A DNA stretch of 64,000 nucleotides, taken from [Clostridium] symbiosum. GTDB taxonomy: Bacteria > Bacillota > Clostridia > Lachnospirales > Lachnospiraceae. The position numbers were made by a program, and so were the translations under genes. Positions 35,295 to 44,405 of the stretch are shown in pieces. The notes below the pieces were generated by a model, which saw nothing but the letters and a program-made list of their open reading frames with translations, did no database searches and had not been told where the DNA came from. The DNA lies in assembly GCA_036419695.1 (NCBI GenBank), contig CP143946.1, positions 2,288,001 to 2,352,000 on the forward strand. Reading direction: 5' to 3'. Each line of letters begins with the position of its first letter. The first letter of the stretch is position 1.

Positions 35295-37214
35295 ATGCAG
35301 AATAAAATCATTATCGCATTGAGAAGACGCTACCACTGCGAGCACGCGCGTACAGTGATGCAACAAAACGCCCTTTCTTATCCGGTCTATGAGCTGGATG
35401 AGAATGATACGTCATTAAAACTGCTGCGCCGGGTCATGGAGCAGGGAGCCGAGATTCTTATTACGGGAGACGTATATGCGGAATCCATCATGAATCAGCT
35501 GGATATCTCGGTGGTCACCATACGCCGGAGTAAGATCCCATTTTCCGATTCGATCAGGGAGGCACTTAAGATCGCCGACCGCGCTGCCATCGTGTGGCGC
35601 GACAGCGACAGTACTGCGGCCAAGAAGGCCTGCAGACATTATCCCGATTCCGTTCCATTCTTTCCCTACCAAACGGGCAGTGACTTGGAAGGGATTTTTA
35701 AAGAACTTAGGGACGCCGGGTTTCGTGTGGTGATCGGCGCCGGGACGCTCAACCCTTATGCCGAGCAATATAACATGGCGGTCATCAATGTTCCCTATGA
35801 CGAGGGAGATATTCTGTCTGCCGTGCGTCTTGCAGAGCATAACCTGCATACCTTAGAGGAGCGTCAGGAGCACGCCGAGATCCTTAATACCATTCAGGAC
35901 AACATCGCCGAGGGAATTCTATTGCTTGATAAAGAAGGGCAGGTTCAGATCCTCAACCGCTCCGCCTCCCATTTTCTCAGCACAGATCCCCGCACGGCCG
36001 GCGGACTGTCTATAGAGAAGACGCCTCTGGCCTGCGGCGAGATCCGCCGTCTGCTCACAGATTTTGAGGATTTTTCGGGGAAAATGCTCACGATCCAGGG
36101 CAGTCATTTCGTACTGGAAGGTCGGCCCGTCTTTGTGCATAACATGTTTAAATCCGCCATCTTAACGATGACGCCTGTCGAAAAGCTGCAGAATATCGAG
36201 CAGCAGGTGCGCCGTCAGCTTCTCACCCATACCGGAGCTGCCGCCATTACCTTTAACGACATCGTAGGCAGCAGTCCGGCCCTCACTGACTGTATTCACA
36301 CCGCCCAGCAGTACGCCAGAGTCGACAGCCCTGTGTTAATTTACGGCCAGTCGGGAACCGGTAAGGAAATGTTCGTGCAGAGCATTCACAACGCCAGCAG
36401 CCGGAGAAACGGTCCCTTTGTCGTAATCAACTGCGCCGCCCTTCCAGAGAGCCTCATCGAAAGTGAGTTGTTTGGCTATGAAAAGGGCGCGTTCACAGGG
36501 GCATTAAGCGGCGGAAAACAGGGACTTTTTGTGCAGGCCCATCAGGGAACTGTGTTCCTCGACGAAGTCAGCGAGATGCCGCTGCATGTCCAGGCCAGGT
36601 TTCTGCGGGTGCTGCAGGAACATGAGGTGACACCCATCGGAAGTCTCCGGGTCATTCCGGTTGATATCCGCGTGATTGCCGCCACCAACAAAGATTTAAA
36701 AGAAATGGTCAAGAAAAAGATGTTCCGGGAAGACTTGTATTACCGCATCAGCGTATTGGCGATGAAGCTCCCGCCACTGAATGAACGCGGCGATGATATA
36801 GAGCTTCTTATCAATCATTTTATTAAACAGAAGCGGAAAGAATTAAAATTAAATATAAGAGGAGCGGAACCGGCCGCAATCCAATATCTGCGCTCCCTGC
36901 CTTACCCCGGAAATATCCGTCAGCTTTCTAATATTGTGGAGCGGGCTATGGTTTTAAGCAGTGAAACCGTGTTGGATCTGGACTCTGCCGTCAAGGCGAT
37001 CGCCATGTCGGAGAGCGTCTCGTCCCCGTCTTCTTACGGCAGCGCGGAAACAGAAAGTCTCCGCTCGCTCCGCAGTGTCGACAGCCTGCATGAGGAGATT
37101 ATACGGAGCGCATTGGAGAGGAATGGAAATAACCGTAAAAAGACGGCGGAGGAATTAGGGATCAGTACGAGTACGCTGTATCGGAAGATGAAAGGGTTGG
37201 GGATTGAATTTTGA
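35295..37214 (+). CDS. Sigma-54-dependent activator, PrpR-type sensor
   Basis: The product is 639 residues. Residues ~1-180 resemble the PrpR N-terminal sensor (paired alpha/beta lobes), ~195-300 a PAS domain (ILNTIQDNIAEGILLLDKEG), and ~320-545 the AAA+ domain with GQSGTGKEM (Walker A), GAFTGA (sigma-54 contact loop), VFLDEVSEM (Walker B) and RVLQEHEVTPIG. The C-terminal ~45 residues are a Fis-type helix-turn-helix (NNRKKTAEELGISTSTLYRKMKG). PrpR_N domains bind small organic acids or derivatives. ATG 35295 follows AGGAGGAGA. It almost certainly activates the sigma-54 promoter of the divergent operon. Confidence 0.92.
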   Translation: MQNKIIIALRRRYHCEHARTVMQQNALSYPVYELDENDTSLKLLRRVMEQGAEILITGDVYAESIMNQLDISVVTIRRSKIPFSDSIREALKIADRAAIVWRDSDSTAAKKACRHYPDSVPFFPYQTGSDLEGIFKELRDAGFRVVIGAGTLNPYAEQYNMAVINVPYDEGDILSAVRLAEHNLHTLEERQEHAEILNTIQDNIAEGILLLDKEGQVQILNRSASHFLSTDPRTAGGLSIEKTPLACGEIRRLLTDFEDFSGKMLTIQGSHFVLEGRPVFVHNMFKSAILTMTPVEKLQNIEQQVRRQLLTHTGAAAITFNDIVGSSPALTDCIHTAQQYARVDSPVLIYGQSGTGKEMFVQSIHNASSRRNGPFVVINCAALPESLIESELFGYEKGAFTGALSGGKQGLFVQAHQGTVFLDEVSEMPLHVQARFLRVLQEHEVTPIGSLRVIPVDIRVIAATNKDLKEMVKKKMFREDLYYRISVLAMKLPPLNERGDDIELLINHFIKQKRKELKLNIRGAEPAAIQYLRSLPYPGNIRQLSNIVERAMVLSSETVLDLDSAVKAIAMSESVSSPSSYGSAETESLRSLRSVDSLHEEIIRSALERNGNNRKKTAEELGISTSTLYRKMKGLGIEF

Positions 37215-37506
37215 GGGGATGGTTTTGGGTAAACGTGCCGGGGCGGGAACCTTTGAGAAATACTGTCATCGTCAAAAAAATACAATCGGTTTTATAACAA
37301 ACCAACAGTTCAGGAAAGGTGACTTTGTTTCCGACACGCTGGAAGAACTTCACAAAGCCGGTTTCAGGCTGGCCATGGATGATTTCGTGCAGGGAATTAC
37401 GGAGGAGCGGTTTAATGTAATATTCAATATTGCGGCCACAGCATCGGCAGTCTCAGGATATGGAAGACCATATCCCGGGGCGCCGGTGTTTTTTTATTGC
37501 AGATAA
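37204..37506 (+). pseudogene. Possible EAL-domain remnant
   Basis: An open stretch of about 100 codons contains SDTLEELHKAGFRLAMDDFVQGIT (37330-37404), resembling the L-x-x-L-x-x-x-G-x-x-x-A-x-D-D-F-G-x-G core of EAL phosphodiesterases. The E-A-L motif and all later catalytic residues are missing. No ribosome site, and the start overlaps the preceding gene. Low-confidence decay remnant. Confidence 0.3.
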
Positions 37507-37553
37507 TGGCAATACTAAAAACGATAACGATTCAGACGAAAGGAAAAAGACGA

Positions 37554-39764
37554 ATGAAAGACAAAATTTTCGGTGTGCTTCAGCGTATCGGGCGCAGCTT
37601 CATGCTGCCGATTGCGGTTCTGCCTGTGGCGGGGCTGCTGCTAGGAATCGGCAGTTCTTTTACAAATGAGACGACGATAGCCACCTACCGGCTGGGGGCG
37701 TTCCTGGGGAACGGTACAATTCTCCACGGGCTTCTTGTAATTATGAGTAAGGCCGGAAGCGCTATTTTCGACAATCTTCCTATTATATTTGCCATCGGCG
37801 TCGCCATTGGAATGGCGCGGGCGGAGAAGGAGGTGGCGGCCCTTTCGGCGGCTATTGCATTTTTTGTTATGAATGTATCGATCAGCGCCGTGCTGGAGGT
37901 TGCAGGGAAGATTCTCCCCGACGGCAGTATTTCACCGGATGTGCTGGAAGGGACGATTGCAAGCGTGTGCGGCATTCAGACACTGCAGATGGGAGTGTTC
38001 GGAGGAATTATTGTGGGGCTTGGAGTGGCGGCTCTTCATAACCGGTTCCACAAAATCCAGTTGCCGAATGCCCTCTCTTTCTTCGGCGGTTCGCGTTTTG
38101 TTCCAATTATATCAACACTTGTTTACGTATTTGTCGGAATTGCACTCTATTTTCTCTGGCCTCCGGTTCAGAATGCGATTTTTGCGCTGGGCGGACTGGT
38201 GACAGGGACGGGGTATCTGGGGACGCTGGTGTTCGGTATTGTAAAGAGGGCGCTGATTCCATTTGGTCTCCACCACGTATTCTACCTTCCTTTCTGGCAG
38301 ACCGCGGTCGGTGGGACGATGATGGTGGACGGCAGCCTGATCCAGGGCGGCCAGAATATCTTTTTTGCCCAGCTTGCCTCACCCGATGTGGTGCATTTCA
38401 GCGCGGATGCAACGAGATACTTTTCCGGAGAATTCATCTTTATGATTTTCGGGCTTCCCGGAGCGGCCCTGGCGATGTACAGACAGGCAAAGCCGGAGCA
38501 TAAAAAAGCGGCGGGCGGCCTTCTTCTGTCGGCGGCGCTGACCTGTATGCTGACCGGTATCACGGAACCCATCGAATTCTCTTTCCTCTTTGTGGCGCCG
38601 ATGCTGTTCGCGGTTCAGGTGATCCTTGCGGGTTCGGCCTATATGATTGCCCACATCCTGAATATCGCGGTGGGCCTTACATTTTCCGGCGGTTTTCTGG
38701 ATCTGCTTCTGTTCGGAATTCTGCAGGGCAATGCAAAAACGAGCTGGCTGTGGATTATACCGGCGGGAGTGGTTTATTTCTTCCTGTATTATCTTATCTT
38801 CAGTTTCCTTATTAAAAAGTTCAATCTGAAGACACCGGGACGGGAGGATACGGGCGAAGAAACCAGGCTGTATACCAAGGCGGACGTCAAAGCCGGTAAG
38901 AACGGACGGGGAGAAAACGCCGGCAATAAGAGAGAACAAAAAGACCGCGCCGTTTCCGACCGCAACCGGGTGATTGCGAAGGGCCTGGGCGGAAAAGATA
39001 ACATTTCCGATGTGGACTGCTGCGCCACCAGACTGCGCTGCACGGTTTTAGATTCCGCCAGGGTGCGGGAGGACGTTTTGAAGGCAACCGGCTCCTCCGG
39101 AGTCATTAAACGAGGTAACGCGGTCCAGATTATTTACGGACCTAATGTTACGGTGATAAAAGCAGAGTTTGAGGAATACCTGAGGGATTTAGAGGAAACC
39201 GGCGCGGATAAAATCAGTGGGGATGAAATCAGCGGGGATGAAACCGGCGGAAATCAAACTAACGGAAATCCGGTGCGTGAGAATCAAAAACAGGAGCATG
39301 GAACGCAGAAAATCCGACGCTTATATTCCCCGTTTAACGGACGTGCACTCCCGATCACGGAGGCTCCGGATCCCGCGTTTGCAGATAAAATGATGGGAGA
39401 CGGATATCTGGTGGTTCCGGAGAACGGCGAAGTCATTGCACCGGAGGACGGGCAGGTGGCGTTTGTATTCCCGACCAGTCATGCGATTGGGATGAAGACG
39501 GAGGACGGCATCGAATATCTGATCCATGTCGGTATAGATACCGTAAAACTTCAGGGCAGGGGATTCGAAGTTTTCGTAAAGGACGGAGATTTTGTGAAAA
39601 AGGGTGACAAACTGATGCAGTTTGATTTACAATACATCAGGGAACGTGCGTCATCTGAATACTGTATTGTTGTGTTCACCGGACTCACGGACGGCCAGGA
39701 AATTGTGAATGTAAAAGAGGGGCAGGTTAAGGCCGCACAGGCGGTGGCCGGACTGAAGCTCTGA
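37554..39764 (+). CDS. PTS transporter EIICBA, glucose/N-acetylglucosamine family
   Basis: The product is 736 residues. EIIC (about 1-430) has GLHHVFYLPFW, GITEPIEF and about ten membrane segments. EIIB follows with the phosphocysteine region DVDCCATRLRC (C490 by pattern). A ~40-residue acidic/Asn linker with SGDE repeats joins it to EIIA, which carries HVGIDTVKLQG (H658 is the phosphohistidine). It imports and phosphorylates a hexose or aminohexose using the PTS phosphate chain. ATG 37554 follows AGGAAAAAG. Upstream in-frame starts lack a ribosome site. It stands alone; no antiterminator gene is nearby. Confidence 0.92.
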   Translation: MKDKIFGVLQRIGRSFMLPIAVLPVAGLLLGIGSSFTNETTIATYRLGAFLGNGTILHGLLVIMSKAGSAIFDNLPIIFAIGVAIGMARAEKEVAALSAAIAFFVMNVSISAVLEVAGKILPDGSISPDVLEGTIASVCGIQTLQMGVFGGIIVGLGVAALHNRFHKIQLPNALSFFGGSRFVPIISTLVYVFVGIALYFLWPPVQNAIFALGGLVTGTGYLGTLVFGIVKRALIPFGLHHVFYLPFWQTAVGGTMMVDGSLIQGGQNIFFAQLASPDVVHFSADATRYFSGEFIFMIFGLPGAALAMYRQAKPEHKKAAGGLLLSAALTCMLTGITEPIEFSFLFVAPMLFAVQVILAGSAYMIAHILNIAVGLTFSGGFLDLLLFGILQGNAKTSWLWIIPAGVVYFFLYYLIFSFLIKKFNLKTPGREDTGEETRLYTKADVKAGKNGRGENAGNKREQKDRAVSDRNRVIAKGLGGKDNISDVDCCATRLRCTVLDSARVREDVLKATGSSGVIKRGNAVQIIYGPNVTVIKAEFEEYLRDLEETGADKISGDEISGDETGGNQTNGNPVRENQKQEHGTQKIRRLYSPFNGRALPITEAPDPAFADKMMGDGYLVVPENGEVIAPEDGQVAFVFPTSHAIGMKTEDGIEYLIHVGIDTVKLQGRGFEVFVKDGDFVKKGDKLMQFDLQYIRERASSEYCIVVFTGLTDGQEIVNVKEGQVKAAQAVAGLKL

Positions 39765-39885
39765 TATTCTGATAACGGCGGTGCAGGGAAAGAAAACCCT
39801 GCGCCCCCATTCACGAAAGAAAAAGATTTCTGCCGTATTCCCATTTTTTTATATAGGTGCTATAATGTCTGAAAGGTGTCTGCGA

Positions 39886-39915
39886 TTGATATTTGCATGT
39901 GACGGCTAATACAAT
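39886..39915 (+). promoter_or_regulatory. Promoter of asnA
   Basis: TTGATA (39886-39891), an 18-nt spacer and TACAAT (39910-39915). A second -10-like TATAAT lies at 39861-39866 but has a poor -35. Confidence 0.45.
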
Positions 39916-39959
39916 ATTAAGATGGAAAATAATGGAAACAGAGAACAGGAGTACATAAC

Positions 39960-40970
39960 ATGGAGCATTTAATTGTGCCGGCGGGATATGAGCCGGCGAT
40001 CGACCTTAGGGAAACCCAGATTGCAATTAAGATTATTAAAGATTTTTTCCAGAGGGAGCTGGCAAAGCAGTTGAATCTGACCAGGGTGTCCGCCCCTCTG
40101 TTCGTTTTGCCCGAATCGGGACTTAACGACAACTTAAACGGTGTGGAGCGTCCGGTTCAGTTCGGGATTCTGGAGCAGGAGGACCGCCTTGCGGAGATTG
40201 TCCACTCCCTGGCAAAGTGGAAACGCATGGCCCTCAAGGATTACGGCTTTGGCAACGGAGAAGGCCTGTACACTGATATGAGCGCCATCAGAAGGGATGA
40301 GGATACGGACAATATCCATTCCATCTATGTTGACCAGTGGGACTGGGAAAAGATCATTAATAAGGAAGAAAGAACCAGGGAAAATCTGGAACAGATCGTG
40401 AAAGCGGTTTATAAAGCGCTGAAGGTGACGGAAGATTACATGGCTTACGAGTATGAGTATATTGGAAGATATCTGCCCGATCACATTGAATTTGTCACCA
40501 CCCAGCAGCTGGAAGACATGTACCCCGACAGTACCCCGAAGGAAAGGGAGTACAAAATTGCGAAATTACATAAAGCGGTCTTCATCGAGCAGATCGGCGA
40601 CAAACTGGCCTCGGGTGAGAAACATGACGGACGTGCGCCGGACTACGACGACTGGAAACTGAATGGAGATATTATCGTATATTACCCTGTCCTGGACATT
40701 GCCCTGGAGCTTTCTTCGATGGGTATCAGGGTGGATGAGGAGGCTCTGAAAGAGCAGCTTAAAAAGGCCGGATGCGAGGAGAGGGCGGAACTGCCGTTCC
40801 AGAAGGCCCTTTTAAACGGAGAACTTCCGTACACGGTCGGAGGCGGTATCGGACAGTCCAGAATCTGTATGTTCTTCCTCAGGAAAGCGCATATTGGCGA
40901 GGTTCAGGCGTCCATCTGGCCGGATGGAATACGCAGGGAAGCGGAGAAACACAATATACATCTGCTGTAA
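39960..40970 (+). CDS. asnA: Aspartate--ammonia ligase
   Basis: The product is 336 residues, close to the usual 330. It has the AsnA opening (IVPAGYEPAIDLRETQIAIKIIKDFFQ), SGLNDNLNGVERPV, and the terminal GGGIGQSRICMFFLRKAHIGEVQASIWP block of class II synthetase fold. It makes asparagine from aspartate, ammonia and ATP in the cytoplasm. Preceded by a short intergenic region with a promoter; no T-box leader fits in the space. The next gene begins 29 nt downstream and may be cotranscribed. Confidence 0.95.
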   Translation: MEHLIVPAGYEPAIDLRETQIAIKIIKDFFQRELAKQLNLTRVSAPLFVLPESGLNDNLNGVERPVQFGILEQEDRLAEIVHSLAKWKRMALKDYGFGNGEGLYTDMSAIRRDEDTDNIHSIYVDQWDWEKIINKEERTRENLEQIVKAVYKALKVTEDYMAYEYEYIGRYLPDHIEFVTTQQLEDMYPDSTPKEREYKIAKLHKAVFIEQIGDKLASGEKHDGRAPDYDDWKLNGDIIVYYPVLDIALELSSMGIRVDEEALKEQLKKAGCEERAELPFQKALLNGELPYTVGGGIGQSRICMFFLRKAHIGEVQASIWPDGIRREAEKHNIHLL

Positions 40971-40999
40971 CAGCGTAACAGCAGAGTTAGGGGGAGCAG

Positions 41000-42421
41000 A
41001 TGACGGACCAATACGATGTAATCATAGTCGGAGCAGGCCCCGGAGGCTACACGGCTGCGGCAAAAGCAGCCGGTTTTGGCATGAATGTGGCATTGATAGA
41101 ACAGGGAGAGCTGGGTGGAGTCTGTGTAAACACAGGCTGTGTCCCGGCCAAGGCCATGCTGCAGGCATCCGCTGTCTACGGAGATTTGAAGCACGCATCA
41201 CGATTTGGGATCAGCGTGGATTCGGTCGGCTTTGATTTAAAGAGAATGCAGGTGTACAAAGATGAATCGGTGGAAGAGTACAGGAGCATGATCCGTTCCC
41301 TTCTGAACCGGAAAAATGTTACGCTGATTCAGGGAACCGCAAAATTACATAAGGGCAATGTTGTGGAAGTGGAGGGAACGGACGGTTCCTTTTCCTGTGT
41401 TGGAAAGAATGTGATCCTGGCTACGGGAGCGGAGCCGGCGATTCCCGATATCCCGGGCGTCGATTTGCCCCAGGTGCTGACAAGCCGTGATATTCTCCGG
41501 GCGGACGAATGGCATTTTGACCGTCTTGTCATCATCGGAGGCGGCGTAATCGGCATCGAGATCGCAACGATTTTCTCGGCGCTTGGTTCCAGGGTGACGT
41601 TACTTGAAAAGAGCAGTAAACTTCTCGAAACCATGGACCCGATGATTTCCGACCAGTTGGAGGAATCCCTGCGCTCGAAGGGAATCGATGTGATATGCAA
41701 TGCCTCCGTGATGGAGATACGCAGCCGCGGGGATGACAGCGTGGCGGTCAGCTACCGCGAGGAGGGCTCGTGGCAGGAAATCGCGGCGGACCGCATTCTC
41801 CTGGCAGTCGGCAGGAAACCCGATATGAAGAAGGTCCTGGCGGAGGACTGCCAGGTGGAATTAAAAGACGGGAAACCGGTGGTCAAGGGAACCTACAGGA
41901 CGACGCAGGAGAACGTGTATGCCATCGGTGACACGGTTGCGAAGATGCGTCTCGCCCATGTGGCGGCGGCCCAGGCCACCTATGTGATCGAGCATCTGAC
42001 CGGGAAGGGCCACAGGATGCAGCTCACCGTCGTGCCCAACGGAATGTTTGTCGTGCTACCGGTTGTCCCGACCTGTATTTATACAGATCCGGAGATAGCG
42101 GCAGTCGGATTCACCGAGGAAGATGCAAGACAGTATAATATGAAGGTAAAATGCGGCCAGGCATTTATGGGAATCAACGGAAAGGCGATTCTGGCGAGGA
42201 AGAAGGCCGGATTTATCCGCCTAATCTTCGAAGCATATACGGATACCCTGGTGGGAGCGCAGATTATGTGCCCGAGAGCGACCGACATGATCGGGGAGAT
42301 GGCCACGGCTATCGCCAATGGTCTGACGGCCTACCAGCTTTCCACGGCAATGAGGGCGCACCCTACCTACAGCGAGACGATATCACTCGCCATTGAGGAT
42401 GCCCTGAAAAGCTACGGATGA
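41000..42421 (+). CDS. lpdA: Dihydrolipoyl dehydrogenase (E3)
   Basis: The product is 473 residues. FAD-binding GAGPGGYTAA is at 11-20, and the redox disulfide C42-V-N-T-G-C47 is inside GGVCVNTGCVPAKAM. The NAD site is IIGGGVIGIEIA, then YAIGDTV, and the C-terminal AHPTYSE carries the catalytic His-Glu pair. It reoxidises dihydrolipoamide of a 2-oxoacid dehydrogenase, acetoin dehydrogenase or glycine cleavage complex. None of those partner subunits, nor a lipoyl protein, is in this window. Preceded by GGGGGAGCAG. Confidence 0.92.
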   Translation: MTDQYDVIIVGAGPGGYTAAAKAAGFGMNVALIEQGELGGVCVNTGCVPAKAMLQASAVYGDLKHASRFGISVDSVGFDLKRMQVYKDESVEEYRSMIRSLLNRKNVTLIQGTAKLHKGNVVEVEGTDGSFSCVGKNVILATGAEPAIPDIPGVDLPQVLTSRDILRADEWHFDRLVIIGGGVIGIEIATIFSALGSRVTLLEKSSKLLETMDPMISDQLEESLRSKGIDVICNASVMEIRSRGDDSVAVSYREEGSWQEIAADRILLAVGRKPDMKKVLAEDCQVELKDGKPVVKGTYRTTQENVYAIGDTVAKMRLAHVAAAQATYVIEHLTGKGHRMQLTVVPNGMFVVLPVVPTCIYTDPEIAAVGFTEEDARQYNMKVKCGQAFMGINGKAILARKKAGFIRLIFEAYTDTLVGAQIMCPRATDMIGEMATAIANGLTAYQLSTAMRAHPTYSETISLAIEDALKSYG

Positions 42422-42500
42422 CCGGGGACGGAGAACGGTATCAGACAGCCGTTAAGACCGGCTGATAGAAATGTATGAAAATAATGCAGGAGGAACGAAA

Positions 42501-44297
42501 ATGGAAAATGCAGTCAGCACAAGAATTGCAGCACTCAGGAAGTTAATGGCAGAACGGGGAATGGACGCCTATCTGATCCCTACCGGAGATTTTCACGGTT
42601 CTGAGTATGTGGATGGGTATTTTAAGGCGCGTGAATTTATGACCGGTTTTACTGGTTCTGCGGGAACGGCTGTCATTACAATGGAGGAAGCCGGTGTCTG
42701 GACGGACGGACGGTATTTTGTGCAGGCAGGCAGGGAACTGGCTGGAGGAGAAGTAAAACTGTTTAAAATGGGTGAGGAAGGCGTTCCCACCGTTGAAAAA
42801 TATTTAGAGCAGACCATGAAACCGGGCAGTGTCCTGGGTTTTGACGGCCGTGTGGTAAATGACCTGATGGGCGAAGAACTTCAGGACAGCCTCTCATCCA
42901 AGGATATCTGCATTGCTTTTTATGAGGATCTGGTAGGAGAGATTTGGGAAGACCGTCCACAGCTTCCGAAAGAACCGGTATGGATTCTGGAAGATAAATA
43001 CGCAGGAAAACCGGCTTCGGAAAAGATTGCCGAGCTTCGGGGCGTCATGGAGGAACACCGTGCAACGGCCCATATCCTGACCAGCCTTGACGACATCATC
43101 TGGCTGTTGAATATCCGCGGCAACGATGTGCCGTGTACTCCGGTTGTGCTTTCCTATCTGATTGTCACAAGGACGGAAATTTTCCTGTTTATCAACCAGG
43201 AGACGCTGAATGAAGAGGTAAGAGCCTATCTGGGCGGCCTGGGAGTAAAGATTTATGACTACAATGAGATTTACCAGTTCGTTCCGACCTTTAAAAACGA
43301 GACGGTGATGCTGGAGAAGGCCCACGTCAATTATGCGGTCTGCCAGAGCCTCGACAGCACGGTCACGGTTATCGATATGATGAATCCGACCTCTTCGGCA
43401 AAGGCCGTAAAGAACCCGGTCGAGATTGAGAACATGAAGAAGGTGCATATTAAAGACGGCGTTGCCATGGTCAAATTTATGTACTGGCTGAAGAACAACA
43501 TCGGAAAAATCGAGATAGATGAGATTACGGCCGCCGCTTACCTGGATCAGTTGAGAAGTGAGCAGGAGGGAAATCTGGGACTCAGCTTCGGCACGATTTC
43601 CGCGTATTCCGACAATGCGGCCATGTGCCATTACGCCGTATCCGAGGAGAGTAATAAGAAACTGATGCCGAGGGGACTGTATCTGGTCGATTCCGGCGGA
43701 CAGTACTATGAGGGAACCACGGATATTACAAGGACTTTTGCGCTGGGGGAAGTGACTGAGGAGGAGAAAGAATATTTCACCATCGTGGCCTCCTGTATGC
43801 TCCGGCTTTTGAATATTAAATTCCCATATGGCTGCCATGGATATAATTTTGACTTTGCGGCCAGGGAGCTTCTGTGGAGACGCGGCCTGGACTTCAACCA
43901 TGGAACGGGCCACGGCGTCAGCTTCCTTGGAAGTGTCCACGAGCGTCCGAACGGAGTGCGCTGGCGCGTTGTGCCGGAACGCCAGGATAACGCCGTATTT
44001 GAGGCAGGCATGATTACTTCCGACGAACCGGGCCTGTATTTCGAAGGTAAATTCGGAATCAGGACGGAGAATTTGATGCTTTGCGTAAAAGCGGAGAAGA
44101 ACGAGTTTGCCCAGTTTATGAAATTTGAAAACCTGACATGGGTTCCGATCGACCTGGATGCAATCGACGTAAAGTATATGGAACCACGCGACAGAGAACT
44201 TCTGAATGAGTACCACAAAGAAGTTTACGCAAGGATTTCCCCGTATCTGAACCCAGAAGAGGCGGAATGGCTCAAGACCGCTACAAGGGAAATCTAA
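42501..44297 (+). CDS. Aminopeptidase P-family (Xaa-Pro aminopeptidase, M24B)
   Basis: The product is 598 residues, typical of the long three-domain aminopeptidase P form. Two creatinase-like N-terminal domains (RKLMAERGMDAYLIPTGDFHGSEY, FTGSAGTAVI) precede the pita-bread domain. Metal ligands are visible in YLVDSGGQYYEGTTDITRTF (two Asp), NHGTGHGVSF, SDEPGLYFEG and RTENLML. It removes N-terminal residues before proline. ATG 42501 follows CAGGAGGAAC; the in-frame ATG at 42471 has no site. Confidence 0.93.
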   Translation: MENAVSTRIAALRKLMAERGMDAYLIPTGDFHGSEYVDGYFKAREFMTGFTGSAGTAVITMEEAGVWTDGRYFVQAGRELAGGEVKLFKMGEEGVPTVEKYLEQTMKPGSVLGFDGRVVNDLMGEELQDSLSSKDICIAFYEDLVGEIWEDRPQLPKEPVWILEDKYAGKPASEKIAELRGVMEEHRATAHILTSLDDIIWLLNIRGNDVPCTPVVLSYLIVTRTEIFLFINQETLNEEVRAYLGGLGVKIYDYNEIYQFVPTFKNETVMLEKAHVNYAVCQSLDSTVTVIDMMNPTSSAKAVKNPVEIENMKKVHIKDGVAMVKFMYWLKNNIGKIEIDEITAAAYLDQLRSEQEGNLGLSFGTISAYSDNAAMCHYAVSEESNKKLMPRGLYLVDSGGQYYEGTTDITRTFALGEVTEEEKEYFTIVASCMLRLLNIKFPYGCHGYNFDFAARELLWRRGLDFNHGTGHGVSFLGSVHERPNGVRWRVVPERQDNAVFEAGMITSDEPGLYFEGKFGIRTENLMLCVKAEKNEFAQFMKFENLTWVPIDLDAIDVKYMEPRDRELLNEYHKEVYARISPYLNPEEAEWLKTATREI

Positions 44298-44405
44298 GTT
44301 ACCGTGCACAAGGCGGAACAATCACAAATCTGAAGGCCACAGGAATAACATCCGCATTGTTTATATATGATATAGTAACCAACTGTAATGAAAGGTTACA
44401 AAATA

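Noticed and set aside
39777..39805. GC-rich hairpin after the PTS gene as a terminator
   Set aside because: The stem is good, but C residues rather than a T tract follow, so intrinsic termination is not supported.
42894..44321. Open frame of 475 codons on the minus strand opposite the aminopeptidase P gene
   Set aside because: It mirrors a well-supported M24 gene on the other strand, has no ribosome site and no recognisable domain.
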